64,000 nt of DNA from Paratrimastix pyriformis (GCA_027972325.1 JAPMOS010000026.1:20001-84000); one strand, 5' to 3'; numbered from the stretch's first letter, positions 23,378 through 35,640 are shown. Notes: generated by a model not told the origin, from the letters alone. Program-made: numbers and translations.

Positions 23378-26300
23378 TTATTGAGGGCTGAAGCGCGCGC
23401 GGGTGGGCGGAAAGAGGCGCCGAAGTGGTTCTGCAATCGTTGAGTCCAGGACAAGCTGCGGGATGAGATGAGGAGCGGCGGAAGGGCAAGGGGAAGACGA
23501 AAAGGTGAGGCGGATGCCTGAAATGCTCCCATGCCAGGCAGGGCGGCCTCCATGCCAGGGAGTCGGCGGCGGGGGGGTGGGGGTGGGTCGTGTGGGCCCG
23601 AGGCCCCTTCCTCCGCGCTCCTCCCTGGGGCTGGGCCAGCACAGACCTGCTGGAGGCTGGTGTTGTGCTCCAGCGCCCCCGCAAGGGCACGCGCAGCCTC
23701 GTCGCCAATCTCGTTCCAGCTGAGGTCGAGCTGAGATGGGCGATGACCACCGACCGGGGCGGCCATGTCACGGCCGCAGAGCAGCAGCCGAGGAGCGACC
23801 GAGATGCCGAAACCGAGTGGGTGGTGCGAGCGATGATGGAGGTGAGGGCGAGCCGAAAGCAGAGTGGGAGTGACCGCGCGGGCGGGCGGGCGGGCGGGCG
23901 GGCGGGCGGGCGGGGGCTGGTGCAACAACGAAGGCCGGCATCAACGAAGGGACGTGAGGCAAGGCGGCCTCCATGCCAGGCAGGGCGGTGCTGGGGCTGG
24001 TGGCCGGGTGGTGTCGGCGGCGGGGGGGTGGGGGTGGGTCGTGTGGTGGGCCCGAGGCCCTTCCTCCGCGCTCCTCCCTGCGGCTGGGCCAGCACAGACC
24101 TGCTGGAGGCTGGTGTTGTGCTCCAGCGCCCCCGCAAGGGCACGCGCCCCCTCGGCAATCTCGTTGTTGTCGAGGTTGAGCTGAGATGGGCGATGACCGA
24201 CCGGGGCGGCCAGGTGCGGCGTCCGTGCCACGGCCGCAAAACAGCAGCCGAGGAGCGACCGAGATGCCGAAACCGAGTGGGTGCGAGCAGCGATGATGGA
24301 GGTGAGGGCGAGCCGAAAGCAGAGTGGGGGTGGCCGGGGCGGGCGGGCGGGCGGGCGGGGGCTGGTGCAACAACAACGAAGGCCGGCATCAACGAAGGGA
24401 CGGGGGGTGGGAACCTTCCTCCGCGCTCCTCCCTGCGGCTGGGCCAGCACAGACCTGCTGGAGGCTGGTGTTGTGCTCCAGCGCCCCCGCAAGGGCACGC
24501 GCCCCCTCGGCGCCAATCCGGTTGCGGCGGAGGTTGAGCTGAGATGGGAGATGACCACCGACCGGGGTGGCCAGGTGCGGAGCGTCCGTGCCACGGCCGC
24601 AGAGCAGCAGCCGAGGAGCGACCGAGATGCCGAAACCGAGTGGGTGCGAGCAGCAATAATGGAGGTGAGGGCGAGCCGAAAGCAGAGTGGGGGTGGCCGG
24701 GCGGGCGGGCGGGCGGGCGGGGGCAACAACGAAGGCCGGCATCAACGAAGGGACGGGGGGCAAGGCGGCCTCCATGCCAGGCAGGGCGGTGCTGGGGCTG
24801 GTGGCCGGGTGGTGTCGGCGGCGGGGGTGGGGGTGGGTCGTGTGGTGGGCCCGAGGCCCCTTCCTCCGCGCTCCTCCCTGCGGCTGGGCCAGCACAGACC
24901 TGCCGGAGGCTGGTGTTGTGCTCCAGCGCCCCCGCAAGGGCACGCGCCCCCTCGGCGCCAATCCGGTTGCGGCGGAGGTTGAGCTGAGATGGGAGATGAC
25001 CACCGACCGGGGTGGCCAGGTGCGGAGCGTCCGTGCCACGGCCGCAGAGCAGCAGCCGAGGAGCGACCGAGATGCCGAAACCGAGTGGGTGCGAGCAGCA
25101 ATAATGGAGGTGAGGGCGAGCCGAAAGCAGAGTGGGGGTGGCCGGGCGGGCGGGCGGGCGGGCGGGGGCAACAACGAAGGCCGGCATCAACGAAGGGACG
25201 GGGGGCAAGGCGGCCTCCATGCCAGGCAGGGCGGTGCTGGGGCTGGTGGCCGGGTGGTGTCGGCGGCGGGGGGGTGGGGGTGGGTCGTGTGGTGGGCCCG
25301 AGGCCCCTTCCTCCGCGCTCCTCCCTGCGGCTGGGCCAGCACAGACCTGCCGGAGGCTGGTGTTGTGCTCCAGCGCCCCCGCAAGGGCACGCGCCCCCTC
25401 GTCGCCAATCCCGTTTTCGTTGAGGTAGAGCTGAGATGGGCGATGACCGACCGGGGCGGCCATGTGCGGCGTCCGTGCCACGGCCGCAGAGCAGCAGCCG
25501 AGGAGCGACCGAGATGCCGAAACCGAGTGGGAGCGTGCGAGCGATGATGGAGGTGAGGGCGAGCCGAAAGCAGAGTGGGGGTGACCGCGCGGGCGGGCGG
25601 GCGGGCGGCGGGCGGGCGGTGGGGGCTGGCGCAACAACAACGAAGGCCAGCATCAACGAAGGGACGGGGGGCAAGGCGGCCTCCATGCCAGGCAGGGCGG
25701 TGCTGGGGCTGGTGGCCGGGTGGTGTCGGCGGCGGGGGGGTGGGGGTGGGTCGTGTGGTGGGCCCGAGGCCCCTTCCTCCGCGCTCCTCCCTGCGGCTGG
25801 GCCAGCACAGACCTGCCGGAGGCTGGTGTTGTGCTCCAGCGCCCCCGCAAGGGCACGCGCCCCCTCGTCGCCACTCTCGTTGTCGTCGAGGTCAAGCTGA
25901 GATGGGCGATGACCGACCGGGGCGGCCAGGTGCGGCGCGTCCGTGCCACGGCCGCAAAACAGCAGCCGAGGAGCGACCGAGATGCCGAAACCGAGTGGGT
26001 GCGAGCAGCGATGATGGAGGTGAGGGCGAGCCGAAAGCAGAGTGGGGGTGGCCGGGCGGGCGGGCGGGCGGGCGGGGCTGGTGCAACAACAACGAAGGCC
26101 GGCATCAACGAAGGGACGGGGGGTGGGAACCTTCCTCCGCGCTCCTCCCTGCGGCTGGGCCAGCACAGACCTGCTGGAGGCTGGTGTTGTTGTGCTCCAG
26201 CGCCCCCGCAAGGGCACGCGCCCCCTCGGCGCCAATATCGTTGTTGTCGAGGTAGAGCTGAGATGCGATGACCACCGATCGGAGCGGCCATGCCACGGCC

Positions 26301-28178
26301 GCAGAGCCGCAGTCAAGGAGCGACCGAGATGCCGAAACCGAGTGGGTGCGAGCAGCAATAATGGAGGTGAAGGCAGAGTGGGGGTGGCCGGGTGGCCGGG
26401 CGGGAGGGCGGGCGGGCGGGGGGGGCTGGTGCAACAACAACGAAGGCCGGCATCAACGAAGGGACGGGGGGCAGGGCGGGCCAGGCAGGCAGGGCGGTGC
26501 TGGGGCTGGTGGCCGGTGGTGTCGGCGGCGGGGGGGGGGTGGGTCGTGTGGTGGGCCCCTTCCTCCGCGCTCGGCACAGACCTGCTGGAGGCTGGTGTTG
26601 TTGTGCTCCAGCGCCCCCGCAAGGGCACGCGTCCCCTCGTCGCCAATCTTGTTCCAGCTGAGGTCGAGCTGAGATGGGCGATGACCACCGACCGGGGCGG
26701 CCAGGTGCGGCGTCCGTGCCACGGCCGCAGAGCAGCAGCCGAGGAGCGACCGAGATGCCGAAACCGAGTGGGAGCGTGCGAGCGATGATGGAGGTGAGGG
26801 CAAGCCGAAAGCAGAGTGGGGGTGGCCAGGCGGGTGGCCAGGCGGGTGGGCGGGCTGGTGCAACAACAACGAAGGCCGGCAACAACGAAGGGACGGGGGG
26901 CAAGGCGGTTTCCATGCCAGGCAGGCAGGGCGGTGCTGGGGCTGGTGGCCGGGTGGTGTCGGCGGCGGGGGTGTGGGGTGTGGGGTGGGTCGTGTGGTGG
27001 GCCCCTTCCTCCGCGCTCCTCCCTGGGCCTGGGCCAGCACAGACCTGCTGGAGGCTGGTGTTGTGCTCCAGCGCCCCCGCAAGGGCACGCGCCCCCTCGT
27101 CGCCAATCTCGTTGTTGTAGAGGTTGAGCTGAGATGGGCGATGACCACCGACCGGGGCGGCCATGTACGGCGTCCGTGCCACGGCCGCAGAGCAGCAGCC
27201 GAGGAGCGACCGAGATGCCGAAACCGATGGAGGTGAGGGCGAGCCGAAAGCAGAGTGGGGGTGGCCAGGCGGGTGGGCGGGCGGGCGGGGCTGGTGCAAC
27301 AACAACGAAGGCCGGCATCAACGAAGGGACGGCAAGGCGGCCTCCATGCCAGCCAGGCAGGGCGGTGCTGGGGCTGGTGGCCGGGTGGTGTCGGCGGCGG
27401 GGGGTGGGGTGGGCTGTGTGGTGGGCCCTAGGCCCCTTCCTCCGCGCTCCTCCCTGGGGCTGGGCCAGCAGACCTGCTGGAGGCTGGTGTTGTGCTCCAG
27501 CGCCCCCGCAAGGGCACGCGCCCCCTCGTCGCCAATGGCGTTGTCCTCGAGGTCAAGCTGAGATGGGCGATGACCGACCGGGGCGGCCAGGTGCGGCGTC
27601 CGTGCCACGGCCGCAGAGCAGCCGAGGAGCGACCGAAAACCGAGTGGGAGCGTGCGAGCGATAATGGAAGTAGGGGAGCCGAGCAGTGCGGGGGTGCCAC
27701 AACGAAGGCGAGCACGTGTCACCTGCCTCTCCTGTCTTGCCCAAGACTGATGACCCAATGCGATCGATTTGCCCGCTCAGTGCATTGCAAGGCGGGACCC
27801 TGCTGCGGCCAACGAAGGGCGCGAGCCGCTCGCCAGCAGGCAGACCTTGGTGACGGTGCGGTTGGTCTTCAGCCAGGCCGCCAGGCACACCATGAACTCG
27901 GCGCGCCCACTGCACCTGAGCTCCAGCTGGGGCCGCCCCGATCCCATCAGCAGACGCCGCCACCCCCGTCGGACCAGCGATGATGATGATGATGATGCTG
28001 ATGCTGATGCTGATGATGATGATGCTGATGCTGATGCTGATGCTGATGCTGATGCTGATGATGCTGATGATGCTGATGATGCTGATGATGCTGATGATGC
28101 TGATGCTGATGATGCTGATGATGCTGATGATGCTGATGATGCTGATGATGATGATTGGATGATGATGATGACGACGAC

Positions 28179-28222
<44 letters not shown>

Positions 28223-28676
28223 GCGTCACTCACCTTCCCGGTCTCACCCCAGCCCGGAACCAGCCACCACGCATGGCAGACCTCCGTCTCCGTGCAGCGG
28301 CGGGCCAAATCGAGGTCGTCTCGCTCGTCCTCCGTCAGGCTCCGTTCCAGTTCCGCGATCGCCGCCCGCTGGAGAGGTGGGAGCGAAGCCAAATGAATGG
28401 CCAGTCAACGGGCACGACGTTGCCCCAACGGAGGCCTCGCCAAGGCCCCCTCGCTCAGCCACCCAGCCCGCACATCCACCAGACCTCCGCCTCGGCTGCC
28501 CTGCGGCGGGCTGCCGCCTCTTCGGCTGCCTTGCGGCGGGCTGCCTCCTCCAAGGCCTGGGGGAAGGAGCAAACATTGACCATTGGCCACCCAGCGAGGC
28601 GTCCGAACCAAACCCGTCACCACACCTCGAGCCAGACAGCTCGACAACACAGCCAGCCAGCCCAGCCAGAGAGACC

Positions 28677-28708
<32 letters not shown>

Positions 28709-29596
28709 CCAGCACAGACAAACAGGACAGTCCATCCAGGGGTCCCATTCCACAAAAGCCAGGGCTGGCGGGGGGTGCGGACCGCGGCGACGGCCTCGAC
28801 GGCCCCCCGGATGCGGGCCATGTCGGGGCGGCCCGTGGGGTTGTCGCTGCACATGCGCACCAGCAGCTCCACCAGCCCGACTTTGCAGCCGGCCGCTGCC
28901 TCCAGGTTGCCCACCTCGGCGAAGGCCTCACCCAGCTCCTCCTCCGAAGGCCGCTCCTCGGTCTTGTGGGCCGTGTCCGTCTGGGTGTACAGGCAGAACA
29001 GCGTCACACCCATCGCGTACACGTCCGTCGCGGGCGTGTTGCCGGGCCGCATCCCCGAGGCCGCCAGCCCCTCGGCCGTGCCCGCGTACAGCTCGGGCGC
29101 CATGAAGCCGGGCGTGCCCCGGATGAGCAGCCCGTAGTTGGCCGAGCCGCCCGTGTACTCGCAGGCCATGCCCAGGTCGGCCAGCAGGGCCATCAGACGG
29201 CCCGTGGCCCGGTCGTGGCGCAGCAGCACGTTGGCCGGCTTGATGTCGTTGTGCAGCACCCGGCGGTCGTTCTGCTCGAAGGGCTTGCCGTGCAGGTAGG
29301 CCAGCCCGCGAACCATGTCCACCAGCAGCCACCAGCGCTCCGTCCGGTCGGCGGCCGGGTCGGCCGAGGGGCTGCGCAGGTTGCGCAGGTGGCGCCGGAT
29401 GACCTTGTCCAGGTCGCCTCCCTCGCAGAAGGGCGTCAAAAGACAGCGCAGCACCGGCCCGCCCGGCTCGAGCTGCGCGGGGGTGGGGACGGGGATGTGT
29501 GGGTGGGGATGAACAACGAAATCACTCGACGAGGTGCGTGAGCAATCATCATCATCATCATCCGATCATCATCATCCGCATCATCATCATCATCCG

Positions 29597-29636
<40 letters not shown>

Positions 29637-29674
29637 GATCATCATCATCCAATCATCATCATCATCATCATCCG

Positions 29675-29763
<89 letters not shown>

Positions 29764-29860
29764 TCATCATCATCATCCAATCAACATCAACAACATCAAC
29801 AACAACATCATCATCATCATCATTGCTCATCATCAGCATCATCATCAACTCATCATTATC

Positions 29861-29942
<82 letters not shown>

Positions 29943-30028
29943 TCATCATCATCATCAACTCATCATCATCAACTCATCATCAACTCATCATCAACTCATC
30001 ATCAACTCATCATCAACTCATCATCAAC

Positions 30029-30059
<31 letters not shown>

Positions 30060-30860
30060 ATCATCATCATTGATGATGACGATGATAGGACGTTGATTGG
30101 ACGATGATAATTGGATGATAATTGGATGATTGGGTGATGATTGGATGATGATTGGATGATGATTGGATGATGATTGGATGACGATTGAATGATGATGATG
30201 ATGATCATCTGATCAACATGATCATCTGATCAACATCATCCGATCATCGACCTATCATCGCATCATCCTATCATCATCATCATCATTATCCGATCATCAA
30301 CATCAACATCATCAACATGCTCCAATCATCATCATCATCATCATCATCATCAGCATCATCATCATCATCATCCTGACGAGGTGTGCATGGGCGACGAGGT
30401 GTGTGTGGCAGGCGGGTGACAGCTGGGTGGTGTGCAAGAGGGCAAGGCCAGACCTGCACCTCCATGGGGGGCCCCGCGGCGGGCAGGACGTTGGGGTGGT
30501 GCACGGCGGCGGGGATGTAGCTCTCATTATTGATCATCATCCGCTCCAGGGCCGTCTCGGGGGCCGCGGTGGCCTTCAGGGCCACGTCTTCCTGGCCCTT
30601 CCGAGTGTCGCCCAGCTTGAAGGAGATCCCGAAGGCCCCCACGCCCAGCACGTGGTACGGGTCGATGATGTCGGGGTCCTCGGGCCGCGCCTTCTCCTGC
30701 AGGCTGGGCCCGGGCAGGTGCCGGTAGAGGGGTGGGTCGCCCACCACCGGGATCAGCGTCAGCTTCCCGCCCCCCCGGAGGAAGGCCTCTGTGTCCATGG
30801 TGGACTTCCTCCCGGCCAGGGTGGCCACGAACAGGCGCGGATGGTCACCGCACGGCGGCG
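23378..30860 (-). CDS. Protein kinase with C-terminal leucine-rich-repeat array
   Basis: Minus-strand exons: 30860-30454, 29472-28783, 28368-28282, 27926-27846, ten LRR exons (27557 down to 23647) and a last exon 23455-23378 ending in TAA. All resolved junctions are phase 0. Exon 1 has the kinase N-lobe ('VLGVGAFG', Lys in 'DVALKATA'). Exon 2 has 'RRVLHNDIKPANVLL', DLG in place of DFG ('LADLGMA'), 'GTPGFMAPEL' and 'DVYAMGVTLFCLY'. The catalytic Asp and metal-binding residues are present, so it may be active. A 29-residue charged linker exon and a diverged LRR ('LELRCSGRAEFMVCLAAWL') precede the ten RI-type repeats. Donors are GTCTG or GTCCG throughout. The start codon lies upstream of 30860 and was not identified. 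The kinase group is uncertain. Confidence 0.75.
23647..27557 (-). repeat. Ten tandem exon-intron units, each exon one 28-residue LRR
   Basis: Exons: 27557-27474, 27128-27045, 26668-26582, 26257-26171, 25896-25813, 25430-25347, 24983-24900, 24538-24455, 24180-24100, 23730-23647. Seven are 84 bp, two are 87 bp (extra Asn), and the one at 24100 is 81 bp. The consensus is 'L.L..N.IGDEGARALAGAL' followed by 'EHNTSLQQ', an RNase-inhibitor-type repeat. Spacing is about 355-465 bp. The introns share donor GTCTGTGCTGGC, a GGGC-repeat block and acceptor CATCTCAG, so whole exon-intron units have multiplied. The variable residues sit on the predicted concave face (positions 2, 4, 5 and 7). Confidence 0.9.
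27978..28230. repeat. (GAT/GCT)n microsatellite in intron
   Basis: GAT triplets with regular GCT substitutions, between the linker exon and the first LRR exon of the kinase-LRR gene. Confidence 0.95.
29545..30378. repeat. Large ATC/AAC/GAT microsatellite block in intron
   Basis: Over 800 bp of ATC triplets, an AAC run (29863-29941), 'ATCAACTC' units and inverted 'GATTGGATGAT' units (30085-30190) separate the two kinase exons. Confidence 0.95.
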
Positions 30861-30884
30861 CTGGTTGGCTTGTTGCCGGCGAGG

Positions 30885-31320
30885 GAGAGGGGAGAGGGGC
30901 GGGGGCGGGGGCGGGGCGGGGGCGGGGGCGGGGGCGGGGCGGGGGGCGGGGGCGGGGGCGGGGGGCGGGGGCGGGGGCGGGGGCGGGGGGCGGGGGCGGG
31001 GCGGGGGCGGTGGGGCCGATGAGGCCGCTGGGCTGGTGCTTCCGTCAGAATCCGATTGGGTCTCCTGCAATGCGAATCACGGTGTGTGCGAGTGTGTGAG
31101 TGTGTGTCGTAAAGAAGGAAAGGAGTCACGGGAAAACAAAAGTGCGTGCGAGTGGGCGAGTGTGGGCGAGTGTGGGTGGAGCAAAGGGACTGATCGAGCG
31201 TGGGCGAGTGTGTGCGAGTGTGTGTGCGAGTGTGTGCGAGTGTGTGTGCGAGTGTGTGCGAGTGTGTGCGAGTGTGTAGTGTGGAGCAAAGGGTGCGAGT
31301 GTGTGTCTATGTGAGACCAC
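30885..31320. repeat. GGGGCGG repeat then 'GCGAGTGTGT' repeat
   Basis: GGGGGC units (30890-31010) lie just upstream of the kinase exon; 10-bp GCGAGTGTGT units follow at 31085-31290. Poly-G tracts of this kind could form G-quadruplexes. Confidence 0.9.
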
Positions 31321-31978
31321 ATAGGCAAGAGGGGCTGCAAGGTGGGACTTTCTGATCCCCCAGCGCAGCCTCGTTTCAAAATACCACTGCTGTTTGTGAG
31401 AGAGTTTGATGTTCGGTCATCATGATGTCAGAGACAAGAACAAAAAAACCAACCGAATGAGGATCTGGCTGTTTTATTGATCTGCTTCTTATTTTCTCCC
31501 ATTCAAATTCAAATCCACTCATCGTTGATCAAACATGAGGTCCCGCCACGAGATGCAAAACTAATCCAGAAAAAACAAAGCAGACCAAGTACTCTTTGAC
31601 ATAGCGAGCACCATCCACGTCCCCGAGACGGGAGCGCGGAATGCGCCCTTCTCGGCGCGGGGGTCTCAGGGTAGTGATCTCAACCAAAGCATCGCCGGGG
31701 GTGTCCGGACCAACTACACCGTGACCGGGGAAGAAAGAGAAAACGCCACCATGCATAAAATGGCGGCCAAAGTCGCACAATCAAAAAATAGAAAGCCCCA
31801 TCCCACAGACATGCTGCAATCACAATAGTTTTCCGCTTGAACGGTGAACTTGGGCCCCCGGACCCGGGGCCAGAGTATTCCATCACGACCCTGTAGGCGT
31901 TGAGCATCAATTATCGCTCAAACTCAGCGTGCAGATGGACGTGCAGGCTGCACCAGGGGTGAAAACGTTTAAAGTTGT
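31321..31978. other. No supported gene; one LINE-tail scrap
   Basis: The only recognisable feature is 'TTGATCAAACATGAGGTCCC' at 31525-31544, which matches the 3' end of the LINE at 35752-39390 (there on the minus strand). It lacks the poly(A). A short minus frame at 31529-31780 shows no domain. Confidence 0.4.
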
Positions 31979-34474
31979 TGAGTTGGAAGGAAAACCCGGG
32001 CCACGTGGGAAAACCCGGGCCATGGGAAACGCGGGTTTCATGAATGGGCCTCATTTGAGAGCTGGTGTAATCCTTATTCGATGACAATCGCAACACCTGG
32101 GCGGAAACGAACGGTTCGGACGAGAAGGGCATATCAATGATATGCCGACCGAAATGCTTGGTCTTCCACACTCATTCTCTTCGAAAAACTCAATCCGTCT
32201 GAACAAAAACATCGTGTACGAAAGAGCGACGACAACAGAGGATCAACACGCCACCAGACGATCGCAAGGGAGCCATGGGGGCTGCCCACCCGTGGCACGC
32301 AACCAAGTTGGTGACGAGGCGTGTCGCCCCTAGTGGGGGAGAGTCAGAGGACCCCCCATGAGAGGCTGAGGTGGGGGTGATAGGTCAGGCATGGGGGCCG
32401 GGATGAAGGGCCGGACGGATGATGGAGGATAGTAACCATATGGGACGGGTGGGGGGTAGCCCGGTGGGGGATAGCCCGGGCCCGGTGGGGGGTAAAAGGG
32501 CCCGGGGGGTGGGGGATAGGCGTAGTAGCCCATGACAAGTGGGTGCTGGCAAAGAAGCCGGCCTGAGGCTGCTGGGCGGCCTGAGGCTGCTGGGTGGTGT
32601 GGGTGGCCTGAGGCTGCTGGGTGGCCTGAGGCTGCTGGGTGGCCTGAGGCTGCTGGGTGGCCTGAGGCTGCTGGGTGGCCTGAGGCTGCTGGGTGGTGTG
32701 GGTGGCCTGCTGGGTGGCCTGATGCTGGACTTCCCTGTGACGGCCTGGATCGATGAGGATCGACTAGGGAGAAGCGATGAACCTCGTCAAACAGGCACGG
32801 GAAAGAGGACCTTGTAAATAACCGTCGATTCGCTCCGGGGGAGCGTCAGCAGCTGCGGGGGGGGAAGAGATTTTGCCAAAACGCACTCGTTGGACATCGG
32901 GGCCGCTCGGTTGAAAGGCGACAAGCCGGCGTAATTCCAACCATCCTAAGAGACAGAATCAACACAAGGCCCGGATATCTCGAATATCGCCGATGATCAC
33001 AGACTTGGACAGTCACAATGGTGGTGCCGACCTGGAGAGCCGCGTGAAAAAACACGAGCAATTTGATGCGGTTCTCGGCAAGAATCTTCTCGTCCACGGT
33101 TTCCCAGTTGATATCGTGGGTTCGATACATTTTCTTGAAATGTTCTCTGGTGTGAAAAGGTGGAGATGAGCGAGGAGAGGAGGAGGGACTACGAACTTGT
33201 AGGGGGGGGGGTTAGGGGGCGAGAGGGAGGGGGGTGAGGGGGGCGGAGGAGGAGGAGGAGGAAGAAGCGATCAGACGGACAGAATGAGTCGAGGCGCCGT
33301 CGTAGAAAATGACCGCACGGGCCTGCTGCCCAAGCACGGCACGGCGCTCACGCACGTACGGAATGATGACCTTCTTGGCATAATCCTTCAAAGAAATCGA
33401 ATCGATCCACCCCGAACCGGTGGCTGGAGAGGGGGAAGGAGCGAGGCCGGTCATGGAGGATGGTACGGAACAGACACGAGACGGCCAGATCATTCACCAG
33501 CTGATCAGGGATGGGTGGGAGGAATTTGTTGCCAGCAAAGACGAGCCAGGGCTTCAAGCGATAGCCTGATGCGGCCACTGTGAGGCCCACTGATACGTGG
33601 GGAAACTTTTCAATATCGGTGGCGATCGGTCGTCGCATTATGTCCCGAAAGAAGACACAAGTGACCGTCTTCTGGGAGGTGGGAATCATCATCGTTTCGT
33701 CGAAGTTCAGCAATAAGGATAAATCAACTGGGGTCTTGGCCTTGGGCCCGATGATCGATTCCAAACGATCAAAAAATTCTTCGAGGACTGAATCGTCAAT
33801 GACCCGTTTCTAGGAGGAGGAGGAGGGGGGGGGGGGGGGATGGAAGTGGAAAAGCCGGCCGTTGGCGGAGAGTGGCGGACCTTTTCTACTTTCCGCGCAT
33901 GGGCCATGGACGCGCCGATCTTCTTGCTGAGAGATTTGATGGTTTTGGTGTCGAATGGGGGAACGTCGGTGGCCTCGGCTGGGAGCTTGTGTGCCCGCCA
34001 CCAAGCGCGCAGTTCTCCCCTTAAGAGTGGGATCGTAACTGGGACTTTGGCGAGATTCCATTCCCGAATCTTTCGAGTCGCATAGGCCAGGAGCTCCGGG
34101 AGGAGGACGGTCGGGCGGCCCGGCTGATGCGGGAGGCGGCCCAGGCTGAGCGCAATGTATGCCCGACAGAAAGATCCCCAAGGGGACCCAATCTGGTGTC
34201 AATAAGTTCAGGAACACCATAAACACCATCAGTGATCGCGGCAAAGACCGTAATCAGAGACATGATGGGGCATCAGATGTATCAGACCAGCCTTGCCGCC
34301 TCCCGCTTGCTGCAAACCCCTTCATCGTATAGAATCTTACCAAACAAGTCTTCGCTCAGCACTTCTTCCTCGGAGGGCTCTGCCGACACAGGCTCTAACG
34401 CGTCGTCCATCCTGTGGCTCGGGTTTTGCCGGCTGGCCCGGGTTTTTCCTCAATGGCCCGGGTTTATCTTCCAA
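31979..34474 (-). mobile_element. DNA transposon with about 45-bp terminal inverted repeats
   Basis: The left end (31979-32025: AGTTGGAAG, then AAACCCGGGCCA twice) matches the reverse complement of 34428-34474 with only a handful of differences, including the doubled CCCGGGCCA block. Between them lies a single minus-strand, intron-containing transposase-like gene. The target duplication was not resolved. The inverted repeat plus the enclosed DDE-like gene support a cut-and-paste element of about 2.5 kb, probably in the pogo/Tigger neighbourhood. Confidence 0.65.
32333..34263 (-). CDS. pogo/Tigger-like DDE transposase, multi-exon, with QPQAT-repeat and Pro/Tyr-rich tail
   Basis: Pieces in order on the minus strand: 'MSLITVFAAITDGVYGVPEL' from 34263; a basic N-terminal part ending 'MAHARKVEK' before GTCCG; an exon from 33812 with 'NFDETMMIPTS' (first acid) and 'VSVGLTVAASGYRLKPWLVF'; then 'GSGWIDSISLKDYAKKVI' and 'AVIFYDGASTHS' (second acid); an exon 33130-33032; 32945-32811; and 32763 onward with about seven 'TQQPQA' repeats. 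The tail switches frame near 32530 into a 'GYYPP'/'YPPPG'-rich stretch ending at 32333. The frame switch and an unclear first junction make the exact model uncertain. The third catalytic acid was not located. It lies inside the inverted repeats at 31979 and 34474. Confidence 0.55.
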
Positions 34475-34501
34475 CTCTTTGCTTTTTCGCACCGTCGTGG
34501 G

Positions 34502-34740
34502 GCAGATGGGGCCTCAGGCGGAGCGCTTCCTGGAGATGATCGAGGAGGTGCACCGCAAGGCCGAGCGCTCGTTCAGCAAGTCGTTCTGGCGCGCCCGCAT
34601 CGCAGCGGCGCTGGCCCGCTGGAGCACGATGGGATGGGCCCGCGAGGCGACGCACCTGCACAAGAGCCTGGGACTGTCCTGCATCAACGTGGACGAGGAC
34701 GAGGACGCAGGTGGCCCGAGACCCCAACGCGGCGGACGGG
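34502..34740 (+). CDS. Short unassigned exon-like ORF
   Basis: The plus strand encodes a charged helical stretch ('ERFLEMIEEVHRKAERSF', then 'FWRARIAAALARWST' and 'HLHKSLGLSCINVDEDED'). GC content and codon use look coding, unlike the flanks. No family is recognised and no partner exon was found. It lies just outside the transposon's right inverted repeat. Confidence 0.35.
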
Positions 34741-34925
34741 TAAAGAGCGAGTTTTCCCTTCGATTTAAGTTTTTCTCTCTCTCTCTCTCCGGCGTTCGTT
34801 TCTATTCCCCGGGCCAACACGTTTACCATCATCTTTTTCAACAGAGGGGACTCACACCCTCTGTTTTTCAAGTTTTGCTTTTCAAGAGCGAACCGTGACC
34901 ACCACCAAACCACACCTGCGTCTAC

Positions 34926-35099
34926 CTTGCCGAAGTTGGGTCGAGAGTTGACAACGGCAACGGTCATGCCGATGTGACGTTCTGCATTAGTCATCTCGCC
35001 CATTTTGCCCGGCCCATGAACCACAGGAGACATCGATCCTGTTCCGTCGAGATGACTGGTTTCCGCACACAATCGCAGGATGACGTCGAGTTCGGCCAT
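34926..35099 (-). CDS. Possible first exon, unassigned
   Basis: An ATG at 35099 opens 58 codons ('MAELDVILRLCAETSHLDG', later 'HIGMTVAVVNSRPNFGK') that end at a GTAGAC donor-like site. A T run at 35109-35124 precedes it on the plus strand. No downstream exon was identified. Confidence 0.3.
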
Positions 35100-35235
35100 G
35101 CCGCGTTATGTTTTTTTTTTTTTTGGTGAATCGGAATGTGACATCGGTCGATGAGATCTTCGCTTAGCTTTTGTTGCGGAACTTTTTCGAAGCACCTGGG
35201 TTCTTTTGTAAAAGCCATCGAATGGTCCTGTTTCC

Positions 35236-35640
35236 AGCCTGAAGCCCCCCTCGCCTCGGTGAGGGCCCCCGGGCCGTGAGCCCTGGTGTCAGTCTGGGTC
35301 CCGGATTAACCGGGCGGGAAGGAAACCTTTTGAAATTTTCTCAACAACCCAACCGCGACCATCCCCGCCCTGGGCTGCACTCGAATAAAGCTCGCTCGAA
35401 TTCGCCGAGAGTCTTATCACCAGGGCGTTCCCATTCATTCTCGGATCATGTGAAGGTCCCCTTGCAGGGCGCCACGCATGGTCAGACGGAACGCAACACA
35501 CCCCCAAGAAGACCGAAGGCGCCGGGGCGGGGGCGCCCACGACCTGATGGAGCGCCAGGCCTTCTACTCCTCCCACGAGTCCCTCCGCTGGTTCCACGCC
35601 TTGCCGGTCCACGGATGATGGCTATCCCCACCACCCTCTG
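35236..35640 (+). repeat. Segment duplicated at 20330-20650
   Basis: Same block order as the 20330 copy: 'CAGCCTGAAGC..CCTCGGTGAGG', 'GGTGTCAGTCTGGGTCCCGG', 'GCGCCCACGACCTGATGGAG', and a trailing 'GATGGCTATC.CCACC'. It lacks the 30-bp LINE-tail insertion found in the other copy. No gene is supported. Confidence 0.6.

Noticed and set aside
23349-25640. A 763-codon frame running through LRR exons and the sequence between them
   Set aside because: The parts between LRRs are Pro/Arg-rich translations of GGGC-repeat introns; the LRRs join perfectly as 28-residue units only if these are spliced out.
28397-29541. Plus-strand ORFs over the kinase exons
   Set aside because: They are antisense shadows; the minus strand has all kinase motifs in order.
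30759-31129. Proline-rich ORFs over the GGGGC tract
   Set aside because: They translate a simple repeat and end at its borders.
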